Origin: Pectinatus brassicae
GTDB taxonomy: Bacteria > Bacillota > Negativicutes > Selenomonadales > Selenomonadaceae
Length of the DNA stretch: 64,000 bases
Direction of reading: 5' to 3'
Assembly: GCF_014201835.1 (NCBI RefSeq)
Contig: NZ_JACHFH010000001.1
Span: 62,001 to 126,000 of the forward strand
Shown: piece by piece, positions 27,591-36,537 of the stretch
Layout of the letters: each line of letters starts with the position of its first letter
Position numbering within the stretch: position 1 is the stretch's first letter
Made by a program: the position numbers and the translations under genes
Notes under the pieces: generated by a model
Told to the model about the DNA's origin: nothing
The model's input: only the letters and a program-made list of their open reading frames with translations
Databases searched by the model: none

Positions 27591-28451
27591 ATGAATATGA
27601 TAAAAACTACGGCCTTAATGGCCTTATTAATGGCTTTGCTTATCGCTGTCGGCGGCCTTGTCGGCGGCCAGCATGGTGCTTTCCTTATGTTTATCGTGGC
27701 TTTAGGCATGAATTTCTTTTCCTATTGGTTCAGCGATTCCATTGTATTAAAAATGTCCAATGCCCACGAAGTAAATGAAGATGATGCACCTACCTTATAC
27801 CGTCTTGTAGCCGAGCTGGCCCAAAGGGCTAATTTGCCAATGCCGCGCGTATATATTATGGATACTGATGCCCCTAATGCTTTTGCTACGGGACGTAATC
27901 CCAGCCATGCTGCAGTTGCTGTTACTACGGGCATCATGAGTGCTCTGGAATATGAAGAATTAGCCGGAGTATTAGCACATGAATTAACCCATGTAAAAAA
28001 CCGTGATATTCTCATTGGCTCCATAGCTGCAACTTTTGCTGCCGCTATATCGATGCTGGCTAATATGGCTCAATGGGCTGCTATTTTCGGCTTTGGTCGC
28101 AGCAATGATGATGATGATAATGGTGGCATTATTGGCCTTCTAGTTGCTGTAATAGTAGCACCACTGGCAGCCACTATAATTCAGCTGGCAATCTCCCGCT
28201 CACGTGAATATTCCGCTGATAAAGGTGGCGGAGAAATCTGCGGCAATCCATTGGCTTTAGCCTCTGCCTTGGAAAAAATTGAATACTATGCCCAGCATCG
28301 CATGATGCCGCAAGCTACTCAATCAACGGAACATATGTATATTATAAATCCCTTTGCCGGTAAAAAAATATCATTTGCCAGTCTTTTTTCCACTCATCCA
28401 GCAACTGCCGACCGCATTGCCCGTTTAAAAGAACAAGCACAAAATATGTAA
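27591..28451 (+). CDS. htpX: Membrane zinc metalloprotease HtpX
   Basis: The start is ATG 27591, 8-10 nt after GGAGG; a GTG at 27576 overlaps the ribosome site. The 286-residue protein has two N-terminal helices, the HELTH zinc motif (H130, E131, H134) in LAGVLAHELTHVKNRDIL, two further helices, and the third ligand Glu in SRSREYSADKGG. It degrades misfolded membrane proteins. Confidence 0.95.
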   Translation: MNMIKTTALMALLMALLIAVGGLVGGQHGAFLMFIVALGMNFFSYWFSDSIVLKMSNAHEVNEDDAPTLYRLVAELAQRANLPMPRVYIMDTDAPNAFATGRNPSHAAVAVTTGIMSALEYEELAGVLAHELTHVKNRDILIGSIAATFAAAISMLANMAQWAAIFGFGRSNDDDDNGGIIGLLVAVIVAPLAATIIQLAISRSREYSADKGGGEICGNPLALASALEKIEYYAQHRMMPQATQSTEHMYIINPFAGKKISFASLFSTHPATADRIARLKEQAQNM

Positions 28452-28489
28452 AAAAACCCCGGGAAATTTTAATTTCTCGGGGTTTTTTT
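28450..28489. terminator. Terminator between htpX and the convergent GNAT gene
   Basis: AAAAAACCCCG and CGGGGTTTTTTT enclose GAAATTTTAATTTC; the A- and T-runs allow use from both sides. Confidence 0.85.
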
Positions 28490-28940
28490 ACTCTACTAAC
28501 ACCATAGCAATCTCATCACAATTAGGAAATTTAGGGCAATCTATACATTCCTTCCAAACCTTTTGCGGCAAATCATCTTTTGACACAATTTCAAATCCCA
28601 ACGAATTAAAAAATTGCGGCTGATAAGTCAGTGTAAAAAACTTTTCCACACCCAATTCTTTCCCATCAGCAATAAGTCTCGTCACAATCTCTGAACCAAT
28701 ATGCTGGCGTGTAGCATTTTTATCAACAGCTAATGTACGCACTTCTGCTATTTTATCCCAGGTGATATGCAGTCCGCCCACGCCAACGATTTTTTCGTCC
28801 TTTTCTGCTACAAACATATCACGCAGTGTTTCATATAATGCATTGCGTGAGCGTGCCAGCATAAGTCCATCTTGTGCATACGCATATACTAATTCATATA
28901 TTGCTTCAACATCAGCAAAAACTGCCTTACGATATATAAT
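28488..28940 (-). CDS. GNAT N-acetyltransferase (ArgA-like), probable ATT start
   Basis: The first ATG (28862) would remove the first beta strand of the fold. The frame stays open to the stop of nth, and GGGGAGGA (28954-28947) is 6 nt before ATT 28940, giving MIYRKAVFADVEAIYELVYA at the N-terminus as in ArgA-type acetyltransferases. The 150-residue product has the acetyl-CoA motif VDKNATRQHIGSEIVTRLI and a Cys-rich C-terminus (WKECIDCPKFPNCDEIAMVL). It probably acetylates the alpha-amino group of glutamate or a similar amine. Translation is coupled to nth because the ribosome site overlaps the nth stop. Confidence 0.75.
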   Translation of the reverse strand: MIYRKAVFADVEAIYELVYAYAQDGLMLARSRNALYETLRDMFVAEKDEKIVGVGGLHITWDKIAEVRTLAVDKNATRQHIGSEIVTRLIADGKELGVEKFFTLTYQPQFFNSLGFEIVSKDDLPQKVWKECIDCPKFPNCDEIAMVLVE

Positions 28941-28953
28941 ATAAATTCCTCCC

Positions 28954-29601
28954 CTAATCTTGGGACTGTCTTTCCATAAATGAAGGACATAAATCTTTCA
29001 ACGAACATTCCTCACATAAAGGCTGCCTTGCTTTACAAATTTTTCGTCCATGCCAAATAAGCCAATGATGGGCATTTGACCATTTTTCTCGTGGAATGGC
29101 CTTCTGCAGCTTTTTTTCTACCTCATCAGGTGTTTTCCCTATAGCTAATTTTAATCTATTGGAAACGCGGAATACATGCGTATCAACAGCAATGGCTGGC
29201 CGATTAAAGGCTATACTTGATACTACATTAGCTGTCTTTCGTCCCACGCCTGGCAGGGCTAATAATTCATTATAGTCACTAGGTACCTGACCATTATATT
29301 TATCACATAAAATTTTACAGGTGCTAAATATATTTTTGGCTTTATTGCGAAACAATCCACAATCTTTTATCTCAAGTTCTAAATCAGTAATCCCTATATT
29401 TACTATGTCATGAGGGGTCGGTGCTTTTTTAAATAAACGCTGCGTTGTAATATTAACACGAACATCAGTACACTGCGCCGATAATATTACCGCCACTAAC
29501 AGTTCAAATGGATTATTAAAGTTTAAGGCCGATTTCGTATCATGATACAGTATTTCGAGCCGTCGTATCATTTCATCTTTTATTTTTTTTGTTATGCGCA
29601 T
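28954..29601 (-). CDS. nth: Endonuclease III
   Basis: The 215-residue protein has the helix-hairpin-helix LLALPGVGRKTANVV with the catalytic Lys and AIAVDTHVFRVSNRL with the catalytic Asp. The C-terminal [4Fe-4S] ligands are C-x6-C-x2-C-x5-C (CKARQPLCEECSLKDLC). It removes oxidised pyrimidines from DNA. The start is unclear: the nearest ribosome site (AGGACGGTG) is about 25 nt upstream of the ATG, just before an out-of-frame 9-codon reading frame; an in-frame ATT lies closer to it. Confidence 0.93.
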   Translation of the reverse strand: MRITKKIKDEMIRRLEILYHDTKSALNFNNPFELLVAVILSAQCTDVRVNITTQRLFKKAPTPHDIVNIGITDLELEIKDCGLFRNKAKNIFSTCKILCDKYNGQVPSDYNELLALPGVGRKTANVVSSIAFNRPAIAVDTHVFRVSNRLKLAIGKTPDEVEKKLQKAIPREKWSNAHHWLIWHGRKICKARQPLCEECSLKDLCPSFMERQSQD

Positions 29602-29634
29602 AATATTTTGACTAATGTCATTTTCACCGTCCTA

Positions 29635-29904
29635 TTAATGATGCGGATTTTTACTGACAACCTCAATGGCTTGTGCCACAATATTAATAACCTGGGTATA
29701 ATGCTGCTTTTGATACATTTCCAGTCGGACATAGGTGTCCCCCAAATCTGAGTGTACATATTTAGGCGTCAGCTTATTCAGTGACCAAGCGGCCATATCC
29801 GCAATGCATTTATCACATTTACAAACATCAGGATATGATTTCAATGCGTTTTCCAACGCTTCAAATACAAACGCTTCCATGCAATTTTTCACCTTTATTT
29901 CCAT
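29635..29904 (-). CDS. ComFB-like (late competence) protein, 89 aa
   Basis: The start ATG 29904 is 8 nt after GGAGG. The product (MEIKVKNCMEAFVFEALENA...) contains CKCDKCIADMAAWSLNKLTPKYV, the Cys-x-Cys-x2-Cys and W-x-LN-x-L-P-x-Y pattern of ComFB-family proteins. ComFB homologues bind cyclic dinucleotides in cyanobacteria; elsewhere the role is unclear. The GGDEF protein encoded at 54422 could be a source of such a nucleotide (inference). Confidence 0.8.
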   Translation of the reverse strand: MEIKVKNCMEAFVFEALENALKSYPDVCKCDKCIADMAAWSLNKLTPKYVHSDLGDTYVRLEMYQKQHYTQVINIVAQAIEVVSKNPHH

Positions 29905-30040
29905 AGCCAAAGCCTCCTGCTCCCCTATTTTAAATGAATATTCCTCATGTCAATAAATATACTGTATAATTCCCTTTTATTGGTATATTTATGTATGATT
30001 CGTTTAAAATAAATACAACTCCTTTTAAGTTTACGTAAAT

Positions 30041-30081
30041 AAAAAAGCACAAGTTAAACACACTGCTTTAACCTGTGCTTT
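30041..30081 (-). terminator. Terminator of the rubredoxin gene
   Basis: On the minus strand AAAGCACAGGTTAAA pairs with TTTAACTTGTGCTTT and is followed by a T-run (A6 at 30041-30046). Confidence 0.8.
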
Positions 30082-30096
30082 GCATTTACATAAAGA

Positions 30097-30258
30097 CTAT
30101 TCTTCTAGTTCAAACTGATCCTTGCCTACACCACATAACGGGCAAACAAAATCATCCGGTAAATTTTCAAAGGATACTCCCGGTGCCAAATCATAATCAG
30201 GGTCGCCTTTTTCTTCGTCATAAATCCAGCCACAAACTGAGCAAATCCATTTTTTCAT
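30097..30258 (-). CDS. Rubredoxin
   Basis: The 53-residue product [20 protein letters not shown] and onward has both iron-binding pairs, C6-x2-C9 and C39-x2-C42 ([13 protein letters not shown]). It is a one-electron carrier, in anaerobes often reducing superoxide reductase or flavodiiron proteins. GGGAGG lies 9 nt upstream. A promoter can be read as TTGCAA (30332-30327), 17 nt, TAAAAT (30309-30304). The stop is TAG. Confidence 0.95.
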   Translation of the reverse strand: MKKWICSVCGWIYDEEKGDPDYDLAPGVSFENLPDDFVCPLCGVGKDQFELEE

Positions 30259-30371
30259 AATAAATAGCCTCCCACATAATAATTATTTGGTACAATTTAT
30301 TATATTTTAGTATATTACTAATAAATTTGCAATAAGCTTTATTAATATTTAATAAAATTATCCATAAAACA

Positions 30372-30401
30372 CAAAAAACTGAAATCAAATGATTTCAGTT
30401 G
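30372..30401 (-). terminator. Terminator of the tRNA operon
   Basis: AACTGAAATC pairs with GATTTCAGTT around ATTT, followed on the minus strand by T6, directly after tRNA-Leu(GAG). Confidence 0.85.
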
Positions 30402-30415
30402 CTCTATCTTCTTAA

Positions 30416-30501
30416 TGGTGCGGTCGATGGGACTTGAACCCATACGACTTGTGGTCACTACCCCCTCAAAGTAGCGCGTCTGCCTATTCCGCCACGACCG
30501 C
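30416..30501 (-). tRNA. tRNA-Leu (GAG)
   Basis: The gene folds as a class II tRNA with acceptor GCGGTCG/CGACCGC, anticodon loop TTGAGGG (anticodon GAG), a long variable arm and encoded CCA (30416-30418). It is the last gene of the operon. Confidence 0.95.
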
Positions 30502-30529
30502 ATGATATAGAATGAAAAGGGTATTTAAT

Positions 30530-30615
30530 TGGTGCGGCCGAGTGGATTTGAACCACCATGAAGTTGCCTTCACTAGCGCCTGAAGCTAGCGCGTCTGCCG
30601 TTTCGCCACGACCGC
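30530..30615 (-). tRNA. tRNA-Leu (CAG)
   Basis: Class II tRNA: acceptor GCGGTCG/CGGCCGC, anticodon stem CTAGC/GCTAG with loop TTCAGGC (anticodon CAG), long variable arm, encoded CCA. It shares most of its 5' half with the Leu(GAG) gene, so duplication is likely. Confidence 0.95.
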
Positions 30616-30629
30616 GTATAAATAAAAGA

Positions 30630-30718
30630 TGGTGCCGAGGACCGGAATCGAACCGGTACGGATATTTCTATCCGCGGGATTTTAAGTCCCGTGCGTCTGC
30701 CAGTTCCGCCACCCCGGC
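30630..30718 (-). tRNA. tRNA-Leu (TAA)
   Basis: Class II tRNA: acceptor GCCGGGG/CCTCGGC, anticodon loop CTTAAAA (anticodon TAA), long variable arm, encoded CCA. Confidence 0.95.
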
Positions 30719-30734
30719 GTATTATCTTTTTTTA

Positions 30735-30808
30735 TGGAGCGGGTGATGGGAATCGAACCCACGTGACTAGCTTGGAAGGCTAGGGCTCTACCATTGAGCT
30801 ACACCCGC
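30735..30808 (-). tRNA. tRNA-Gly (TCC)
   Basis: Acceptor GCGGGTG/CACCCGC, anticodon stem CTAGC/GCTAG with loop CTTCCAA (anticodon TCC), discriminator T, encoded CCA. Confidence 0.95.
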
Positions 30809-30881
30809 ATATTGACCAGCAATGTGATCTTCTGCAGTAAGTGACTAACCTGTAATAAACACAAGCTCGTACAAAATTGAA

Positions 30882-30957
30882 TGGTGCCTCAGAGCGGAAT
30901 CGAACCACTGACACGGGGATTTTCAGTCCCCTGCTCTACCGACTGAGCTACCGAGGC
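30882..30957 (-). tRNA. tRNA-Phe (GAA)
   Basis: Acceptor GCCTCGG/CTGAGGC, anticodon stem GGGGA/TCCCC with loop CTGAAAA (anticodon GAA), encoded CCA. A 73-nt gap separates it from tRNA-Gly. Confidence 0.95.
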
Positions 30958-31006
30958 ATAAAACATATATTCCAACTTTGATATAAAATCAAAGGGGATA
31001 ACAAAA

Positions 31007-31083
31007 TGGCGACCCGAAGGGGACTCGAACCCCTGACCTCCGCCGTGACAGGGCGGCATTCTAACCAACTAAACTACCGGGCC
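31007..31083 (-). tRNA. tRNA-Asp (GTC)
   Basis: Acceptor GGCCCGG/TCGGGTC, anticodon stem CCGCC/GGCGG with loop CTGTCAC (anticodon GTC), discriminator G, encoded CCA. It is a substrate class for the Tgt encoded at 19443. Confidence 0.95.
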
Positions 31084-31088
31084 AAATA

Positions 31089-31164
31089 TGGTGGGCGATA
31101 ACAGGATCGAACTGCTGACATCTTGCTTGTAAGGCAAGCGCTCTCCCAGCTGAGCTAATCGCCC
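31089..31164 (-). tRNA. tRNA-Val (TAC)
   Basis: Acceptor GGGCGAT/ATCGCCC, anticodon stem CTTGC/GCAAG with loop CTTACAA (anticodon TAC), encoded CCA. Confidence 0.95.
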
Positions 31165-31172
31165 ATATTTAT

Positions 31173-31247
31173 TGGTGACGCCTATGGGATTCGAACCCAT
31201 GAACCCGCCGTGAAAGGGCGGTGTCTTAACCGCTTGACGAAGGCGCC
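31173..31247 (-). tRNA. tRNA-Glu (TTC)
   Basis: Acceptor GGCGCCT/AGGCGTC, anticodon stem CCGCC/GGCGG with loop CTTTCAC (anticodon TTC), encoded CCA. It is the first gene of the eight-tRNA operon. Confidence 0.95.
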
Positions 31248-31315
31248 ACATGTTTGTATACTTTCAATAACGAATGTTTTCCATGTCGTTGTTGTCTGTA
31301 TCAGCAACGGATATT

Positions 31316-31344
31316 ATAATATCATATGCTCATCTATAATGCAA
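31316..31344 (-). promoter_or_regulatory. Sigma-70-type promoter of the tRNA operon
   Basis: On the minus strand TTGCAT (31344-31339), a 17-nt spacer and TATTAT (31321-31316), about 70 bp upstream of tRNA-Glu. The rest of 31251-31484 holds no gene. Confidence 0.65.
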
Positions 31345-31484
31345 TACTTTTTCTAAAAAAACTTTATTTTTCCCCTAAAATATTTTATTTTTATTTCTAA
31401 TAGGTATTATATTCCCTTTTATTTAAATACTTTATAGGTATTTCTGCCTTTATTATTATTTATTACTAATTTGGAGATGTTATT

Positions 31485-32075
31485 ATGCTAAAAAAAATCA
31501 TTCCAGCATATTTTATATTAATTTTTATGTTATTTTATACAATGAATATTTGTACGGCCGCTAATCCTGCCTCACAAAAACCTGTAAAAATTGTCATTTT
31601 GCCTATTATAAATCCCTCAGCTGAATACCCTGATGTTAATGTTTATATTGATAAACAATTGCACAGGGCTGTCCATATCCCCTTAAACGGCGTATTAGAA
31701 AAAACTGCATTGATTGATACCAATGCTATCAATACAGCACTCCAAGCCCTAAATATCAATGCTGATGACTTAGATAATAAAAATTCTCTGCAGTCCTTAG
31801 CCCAATCTTTAAACAGTGACCTTATTATCAGTATTAAAATTCTGCGCATGCACCAATATATTAATTATGCTCCTGTAAATATTGTCGAGCCTGTAATTCA
31901 TTCCAGTGTATGTTTACAATTATCTGTTTATGACAGCAGAACTAATTTATATAAATCATATAATAAAGCTGCTTTCTTTGACGATTCCTACAGTCCGCAG
32001 GGCACAGTCCAGTCACTTACCCGTGATATTTTATATAATTTACTGCGTAAAGCTCAGATAAAGCAATATTTATAA
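31485..32075 (+). CDS. Secreted protein of unknown function, 196 aa
   Basis: Residues 1-25 (MLKKIIPAYFILIFMLFYTM, then NICTA and an Ala cleavage site) form a signal peptide. The mature part starts KIVILPIINPSAEYPDVNVY and has alternating strands and helices (IDKQLHRAV, LDNKNSLQSLAQSLNSDLII). This resembles the small periplasmic alpha/beta domain seen in CsgG/TolB-N-like proteins, but only loosely. TTGGAG precedes the ATG. It stands alone between the tRNA operon and the convergent lysS. Confidence 0.65.
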   Translation: MLKKIIPAYFILIFMLFYTMNICTAANPASQKPVKIVILPIINPSAEYPDVNVYIDKQLHRAVHIPLNGVLEKTALIDTNAINTALQALNINADDLDNKNSLQSLAQSLNSDLIISIKILRMHQYINYAPVNIVEPVIHSSVCLQLSVYDSRTNLYKSYNKAAFFDDSYSPQGTVQSLTRDILYNLLRKAQIKQYL

Positions 32076-32085
32076 ATATTTTCCT

Positions 32086-32137
32086 AAAAAATAAGCCGGT
32101 TAAAATCAGCAGTGATTTTAACCGGCTTATTTACTTT
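32086..32137. terminator. Bidirectional terminator between the secreted protein gene and lysS
   Basis: A perfect 19-bp stem, AATAAGCCGGTTAAAATCA (32090-32108) and its complement (32113-32131), with A- and T-rich flanks. Confidence 0.85.
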
Positions 32138-32141
32138 TATA

Positions 32142-33629
32142 TTATTCTACAGGCTTATTTTTCATATGTGGGAATAGTATTACATCACGAATTGAAGGAC
32201 TGTCGGTTAAAAGCATTACAAGACGGTCTATACCAATACCTAAGCCGCCGGTAGGTGCCATACCATATTCAAGTGCCGTGATGAAATCATTATCCATCAT
32301 ATGTGCTTCATCATCACCATGCTCACGCTGTTCCTGCTGATCAACGAATCTTTGTTTTTGGTCGATTGGATCATTTAATTCCGAAAAACCATTAGCTAGT
32401 TCACGGCCATAAATGAACAGTTCAAAACGATCAACAAACTCAGGATTATCCTGATTGCGTTTGGAAAGCGGCGATACAGCAGTAGGATACTGGGTTACAA
32501 AAGTTGGCTGTATCAATGTTTCTTCTACCTTTTCATCAAATACCTGATACATTATTTCTAAAATACCATGATGCTGTTCATAAGGGACTTTTAATTCCTC
32601 AGCAATAGCTCTGGCTTCTTCCACGGTAGTTACTGCGGAAAAGTCCTTACCGGTAGCTTCTTTTACTACATCCACCATAGTTATGCGGCGAATACTGCTT
32701 AAATCAAGCTCAGTATCCTGATATGTAATAGTAGTTGTACCTAAAACATCTTTAGTTACCTGAGCAATAAGTTCTTCAGTCATATCCATTACTTCAGTAT
32801 AATCAGCAAACGCCTGATATGTTTCTACTGAGGTAAATTCTGGATTATGGCGATTATCTACACCCTCATTGCGGAAAATACGACCAATTTCGTAAACGCG
32901 TTCAAGGCCGCCAACAATAAGGCGTTTTAAATATAATTCAGTAGCAATACGCAGATACATATCCATATCAAGCGCATTATGATGCGTTATAAATGGACGA
33001 GCATTAGCACCACCAGCAATGGGGTTCATTACAGGTGTTTCCACTTCCAAGAAATCTTTGGCATCGAGGAAACGACGAATAGCCTGAATAATTTTTGTCC
33101 TGTTAATAAAGGTCTTTCTAACTTCCGGATTTACTATAAGGTCTAGGTAACGCTGACGATAGCGTGTTTCCACATCCTTAAGCCCATGGAATTTTTCTGG
33201 CAATGGACGCAAAGATTTTGCTTCAATAACAAAGCTTTTTACTTTTACTGTTACTTCGCCACGATGAGTTTTAAATACAGTACCTTCAAGCCCAATAATA
33301 TCGCCAATGTCAAGTAAGCGAAAATTAGCATATTCCTCTTCACCAATAACATCAAGACGGAAATACACCTGAATATTGCTGGTTATATCGGCAATAACGG
33401 CAAAGCTGGCTTTGCCATGACCACGTATAGCCATTAAGCGTCCGGCAATACGCACATCTTTTTCTTCTAGTGTGTCAAAATTATCCAATACATCCTGAGC
33501 ATGGTGCGTTATAGCATATTTTCTGCCAAATGGTTCAATATTTTTATCAGCGAACGCCTGCATTTTATCGCGGCGTACCTGCATTAATTCATTTATATCT
33601 TGTACTTCCTGATTTTGCTGCTTAGCCAT
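32142..33629 (-). CDS. lysS: Lysyl-tRNA synthetase, class II
   Basis: The 495-residue enzyme has an N-terminal OB-fold anticodon domain ([20 protein letters not shown]), and class II motif 1 around [20 protein letters not shown]. Motif 2 is in [20 protein letters not shown] and motif 3 in [20 protein letters not shown]. It charges tRNA-Lys. AGGATAT precedes the ATG; greA lies 13 nt upstream in the same operon, a common Firmicute arrangement. Confidence 0.96.
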   Translation of the reverse strand: MAKQQNQEVQDINELMQVRRDKMQAFADKNIEPFGRKYAITHHAQDVLDNFDTLEEKDVRIAGRLMAIRGHGKASFAVIADITSNIQVYFRLDVIGEEEYANFRLLDIGDIIGLEGTVFKTHRGEVTVKVKSFVIEAKSLRPLPEKFHGLKDVETRYRQRYLDLIVNPEVRKTFINRTKIIQAIRRFLDAKDFLEVETPVMNPIAGGANARPFITHHNALDMDMYLRIATELYLKRLIVGGLERVYEIGRIFRNEGVDNRHNPEFTSVETYQAFADYTEVMDMTEELIAQVTKDVLGTTTITYQDTELDLSSIRRITMVDVVKEATGKDFSAVTTVEEARAIAEELKVPYEQHHGILEIMYQVFDEKVEETLIQPTFVTQYPTAVSPLSKRNQDNPEFVDRFELFIYGRELANGFSELNDPIDQKQRFVDQQEQREHGDDEAHMMDNDFITALEYGMAPTGGLGIGIDRLVMLLTDSPSIRDVILFPHMKNKPVE

Positions 33630-33642
33630 TTATATCCTCCGT

Positions 33643-34116
33643 TTATTTTACTTCTATAATTTTATACTTTACTACACCGGCTGGAACTTTTATACTTACC
33701 AAATCACCGGCTTTATGTCCCATTATAGCTGCACCTACTGGTGATTCATTAGATATTTTACCATCGGTAACATCTGCTTCAGCCGAACCAACTAAAGTAT
33801 ATTTTTCATCTTCTTCAAATTCCATATCGCGGATGATAACTGTATTACCAAGACGAACAACACCGCTGCCGTCAGATTTAGTATCGATAACATCACTTTC
33901 ACGCAAAATTTTTTCCAGACGAAGAATTTCCCCTTCGATAAATGCCTGTTCATTTTTAGCATCATCATATTCTGAGTTTTCGCTGATATCCCCAAAATCA
34001 ATAGCCTGTTTTATACGTTGTGCTACTTCTATACGACGAACACTTTTTAAATTTTCTAATTGCTTTTCAAGCTTTTTTAACCCTTCTTCGGTTAACATAC
34101 TACGCTTTTCTGCCAT
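33643..34116 (-). CDS. greA: Transcription elongation factor GreA
   Basis: The 157-residue protein has the N-terminal coiled coil with the acidic tip (IKQAIDFGDISENSEYDDAK, D-x-S-E-N-x-E-Y) that enters the RNA polymerase secondary channel. Its C-terminal FKBP-like domain ends VSIKVPAGVVKYKIIEVK. It rescues backtracked polymerase. It is the first gene of the greA-lysS operon; AAGGGAG lies upstream. Confidence 0.96.
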   Translation of the reverse strand: MAEKRSMLTEEGLKKLEKQLENLKSVRRIEVAQRIKQAIDFGDISENSEYDDAKNEQAFIEGEILRLEKILRESDVIDTKSDGSGVVRLGNTVIIRDMEFEEDEKYTLVGSAEADVTDGKISNESPVGAAIMGHKAGDLVSIKVPAGVVKYKIIEVK

Positions 34117-34290
34117 AACTATACGCTCCCTTATAAATTGAGTCCTTATTTTTTTATGAACTTCTTTTAGAATAAAAAATCACTATCCAAAAAGTTAAAC
34201 CACATTTTACTGTGAATTTATTATTGGATAAATTAATTCTTATCCAGTTCTTGGATAATGATATAATCTCAAAATAATAAATATGATAAG

Positions 34291-34316
34291 GAGTGTCAGG
34301 CAAGGCCTTGACACTC
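34291..34316. repeat. Inverted repeat between the HAD gene and greA
   Basis: GAGTGTCA (34291-34298) and TGACACTC (34309-34316) enclose the palindrome CAAGGCCTTG. There is no clear T-run on the minus strand, so it may be a weak terminator of the HAD-gene operon or an operator near the greA promoter. A second inverted pair, TTATCCA and TGGATAA, lies at about 34243-34258. The 267-bp interval holds no gene. Confidence 0.4.
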
Positions 34317-34383
34317 TTTCTGATTATATGTTTTTTTCATATGTTTGTCAATTTAAACGGCTTAATAAAAAACTACTGCTAAA

Positions 34384-35196
34384 TTAGCAAAAATCTATTA
34401 ATTGTAATTTTTTTAATGCTTTATAAATACCATCCTCGTTATTGGAATCTGTCACTATTTTGGCATTGTTTTTTACTGGCTGCGGCGCATTTTGCATGGC
34501 GATACCAGTACCTACTACTTTTAACATCTCCATATCATTATAATTATCGCCAAAGGCGATTGCCGCTTTACCGGCAATTTTTCTGTCCGCCATAAAATAT
34601 TGTACAGCTTGCGCTTTTGACACTGAGGCATCAACTATCTCCAACAAATTATCACTCGAACGGATTATCATAAGCGCTGGATACTGTTCTGACAATTGCT
34701 GTTCCATCTGCTTACAATCAACAGCTGAGCCCATGCATAATAATTTATGCGCTGCTGTCTTTCTCGCTAATAACTCCGAAAACTTCTTCTGCCTTGGCTT
34801 CACACCAGTTATTCTTATTTCCTGCTGCACCAAATCATTGTGTAAATTTTCTACATACCATTCATCATCACTGTAGAAATTTATTACAGCATCAGGCCAA
34901 CTTGTTTTTATCTTTTTTATTATGTCCTGAGTATATGTAAATTCAATATATTGACTATATAATACTTTTTGGTTTTCATCTAAAATAAGTGCCCCGTTAT
35001 AACTTATCAGCGGTACTGCTGCCTCCATAGGCGCTATTACAGGTGCAATTGCCTTAGGCATACGTGCTGATACCGGCACAAAAATAATATTTTGAGCAAT
35101 AAGCTGTTTTATCGCCCTTACTGTGCTTGATAAAACTGTATGTTCAGAAGTAAGCAGCGTACCATCTATATCGGAAAAAATTATTTTATATGACAT
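34384..35196 (-). CDS. Cof-type HAD hydrolase
   Basis: The 270-residue protein has HAD motif I (FSDIDGTLLTSEH, nucleophile D8), motif II (FVPVSARMPKAI), the C2B cap, and motifs III/IV (AFGDNYNDMEML). Members dephosphorylate sugar phosphates or flavin/pyridoxal phosphates. It is the last gene of the sugar-sensing operon (18 nt after the solute-binding protein gene), so a sugar-phosphate role is plausible. Confidence 0.9.
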   Translation of the reverse strand: MSYKIIFSDIDGTLLTSEHTVLSSTVRAIKQLIAQNIIFVPVSARMPKAIAPVIAPMEAAVPLISYNGALILDENQKVLYSQYIEFTYTQDIIKKIKTSWPDAVINFYSDDEWYVENLHNDLVQQEIRITGVKPRQKKFSELLARKTAAHKLLCMGSAVDCKQMEQQLSEQYPALMIIRSSDNLLEIVDASVSKAQAVQYFMADRKIAGKAAIAFGDNYNDMEMLKVVGTGIAMQNAPQPVKNNAKIVTDSNNEDGIYKALKKLQLIDFC

Positions 35197-35214
35197 ACTA
35201 TCATCCCTGTTCTG

Positions 35215-36537
35215 TTAATTTTGCAAAAAATCATTCACTTTTTTCTGCACTTTATTCAAAGCATTATTTAAAGTAATATTACCTTCAATAATTCTTTTTA
35301 TTTCATTATCAGCAATGAGCATTGCCAAATTATATTTAGAAAATTTTGGCGGCATGTAAGCATTCTTCATAACGTCGCTGATTATTGTCACATTCATTTT
35401 ATCGTCACCGGGAATACCATTCAGCAGCATTTTTTTCGCTTCATTTGACTCCACAACATTCTTTATTACAGGCATCGCTTCTGACTGCTGTAAAATATCC
35501 ATTTGTGTTGTTTTTTCATAGCAAAGCTCTTTTAAAAATGCCCAAGCCAATTCCTTATGTTCACTGCGACTGCTCATTGCCATAAGCAACGTATCAAGCT
35601 GTGATATATTTTTTCCGTCTGGTCCAGCCGGAAGTTTTATACAGTCCCATTCAAATGATGAATATTTTTTAATGCGCCAGGGATATGGTTTATAAGTACG
35701 ATACTGGGCAAAGGTAAAAGGACGAAAAGCAACCTTCCCCATATCAAATTCCTTAGCTGTTACCTTATGACCCTGATTTATTTTTTCCAACGACATCATA
35801 AATTTTATAACATCATCCATTTTGTTGTCGGAAAAATACGATAATTTTCCATCATCACGAAATAATTTAACATCATTGCTTATTGCTGCCTGCTGCCAAG
35901 TATAATCATAACAGCCAAATTGATCAATAACACCATCATTATCAGTATCTTTAGTAACCTTTTGGCATATAGCAATAAAATCCTGCCATTTCCAGTTATT
36001 AGCCGGTATAGCAATACCTGCCCACTGCAATAATGTCTTATTTACAAACATCAGTGTAGGCACACTTTCAAAGGGCAGTGCATACTGTTTCTTATCATAC
36101 TTGCCATAGTCAAGCGCCGCTTTATAATACGCTTCATAGGAAAAAGCACTGTCCCGCCTGCTCATGCCATCAATATTTTCTAATAATCCCATACGTGCAT
36201 ATAAATTAAAATCGCTTGATAATACCATAAACACATCAGGCTCACTGCCCTTTAACACCTGTTCCGACAGCCACTCCGAATAATCATTTTTACGAATACC
36301 ATTAACATAAACGATCTTTACACCAGGATGACGTTTTTCAAAGCTACTAATGGCCTTATCAACAACCGCATATGAATCTGCCGCTGGTACATTCCAATTA
36401 CTGCCAGCAAAAAGTCCGATATGTAAGACTATTTCTTGCGGCATATAAACAAAACGATAATATAGCATTCCCAGTAAAAAAACCATAACAATTGCCATTA
36501 ACAGTTTTATTATAGTGGGATATTTTTTTATGGGCAT
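35215..36537 (-). CDS. Membrane-anchored extracellular solute-binding protein (ABC family 1)
   Basis: The start is ATG 36537, overlapping the response-regulator stop (TAATG) with GGGGGA 6 nt upstream. The 440-residue product has an uncleaved-looking N-terminal helix (IIKLLMAIVMVFLLGMLYYR) without a lipobox Cys, then a family 1 binding domain (IVLHIGLFAGSNWNVP, SSFEKRHPGVKIVYVNG, EPDVFMVLSSDF, YALPFESVPTLMFVN). No ABC permease or ATPase is near, and it is in an operon with a two-component system, so it probably presents ligand to a sensor rather than to a transporter (inference). Confidence 0.8.
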   Translation of the reverse strand: MPIKKYPTIIKLLMAIVMVFLLGMLYYRFVYMPQEIVLHIGLFAGSNWNVPAADSYAVVDKAISSFEKRHPGVKIVYVNGIRKNDYSEWLSEQVLKGSEPDVFMVLSSDFNLYARMGLLENIDGMSRRDSAFSYEAYYKAALDYGKYDKKQYALPFESVPTLMFVNKTLLQWAGIAIPANNWKWQDFIAICQKVTKDTDNDGVIDQFGCYDYTWQQAAISNDVKLFRDDGKLSYFSDNKMDDVIKFMMSLEKINQGHKVTAKEFDMGKVAFRPFTFAQYRTYKPYPWRIKKYSSFEWDCIKLPAGPDGKNISQLDTLLMAMSSRSEHKELAWAFLKELCYEKTTQMDILQQSEAMPVIKNVVESNEAKKMLLNGIPGDDKMNVTIISDVMKNAYMPPKFSKYNLAMLIADNEIKRIIEGNITLNNALNKVQKKVNDFLQN

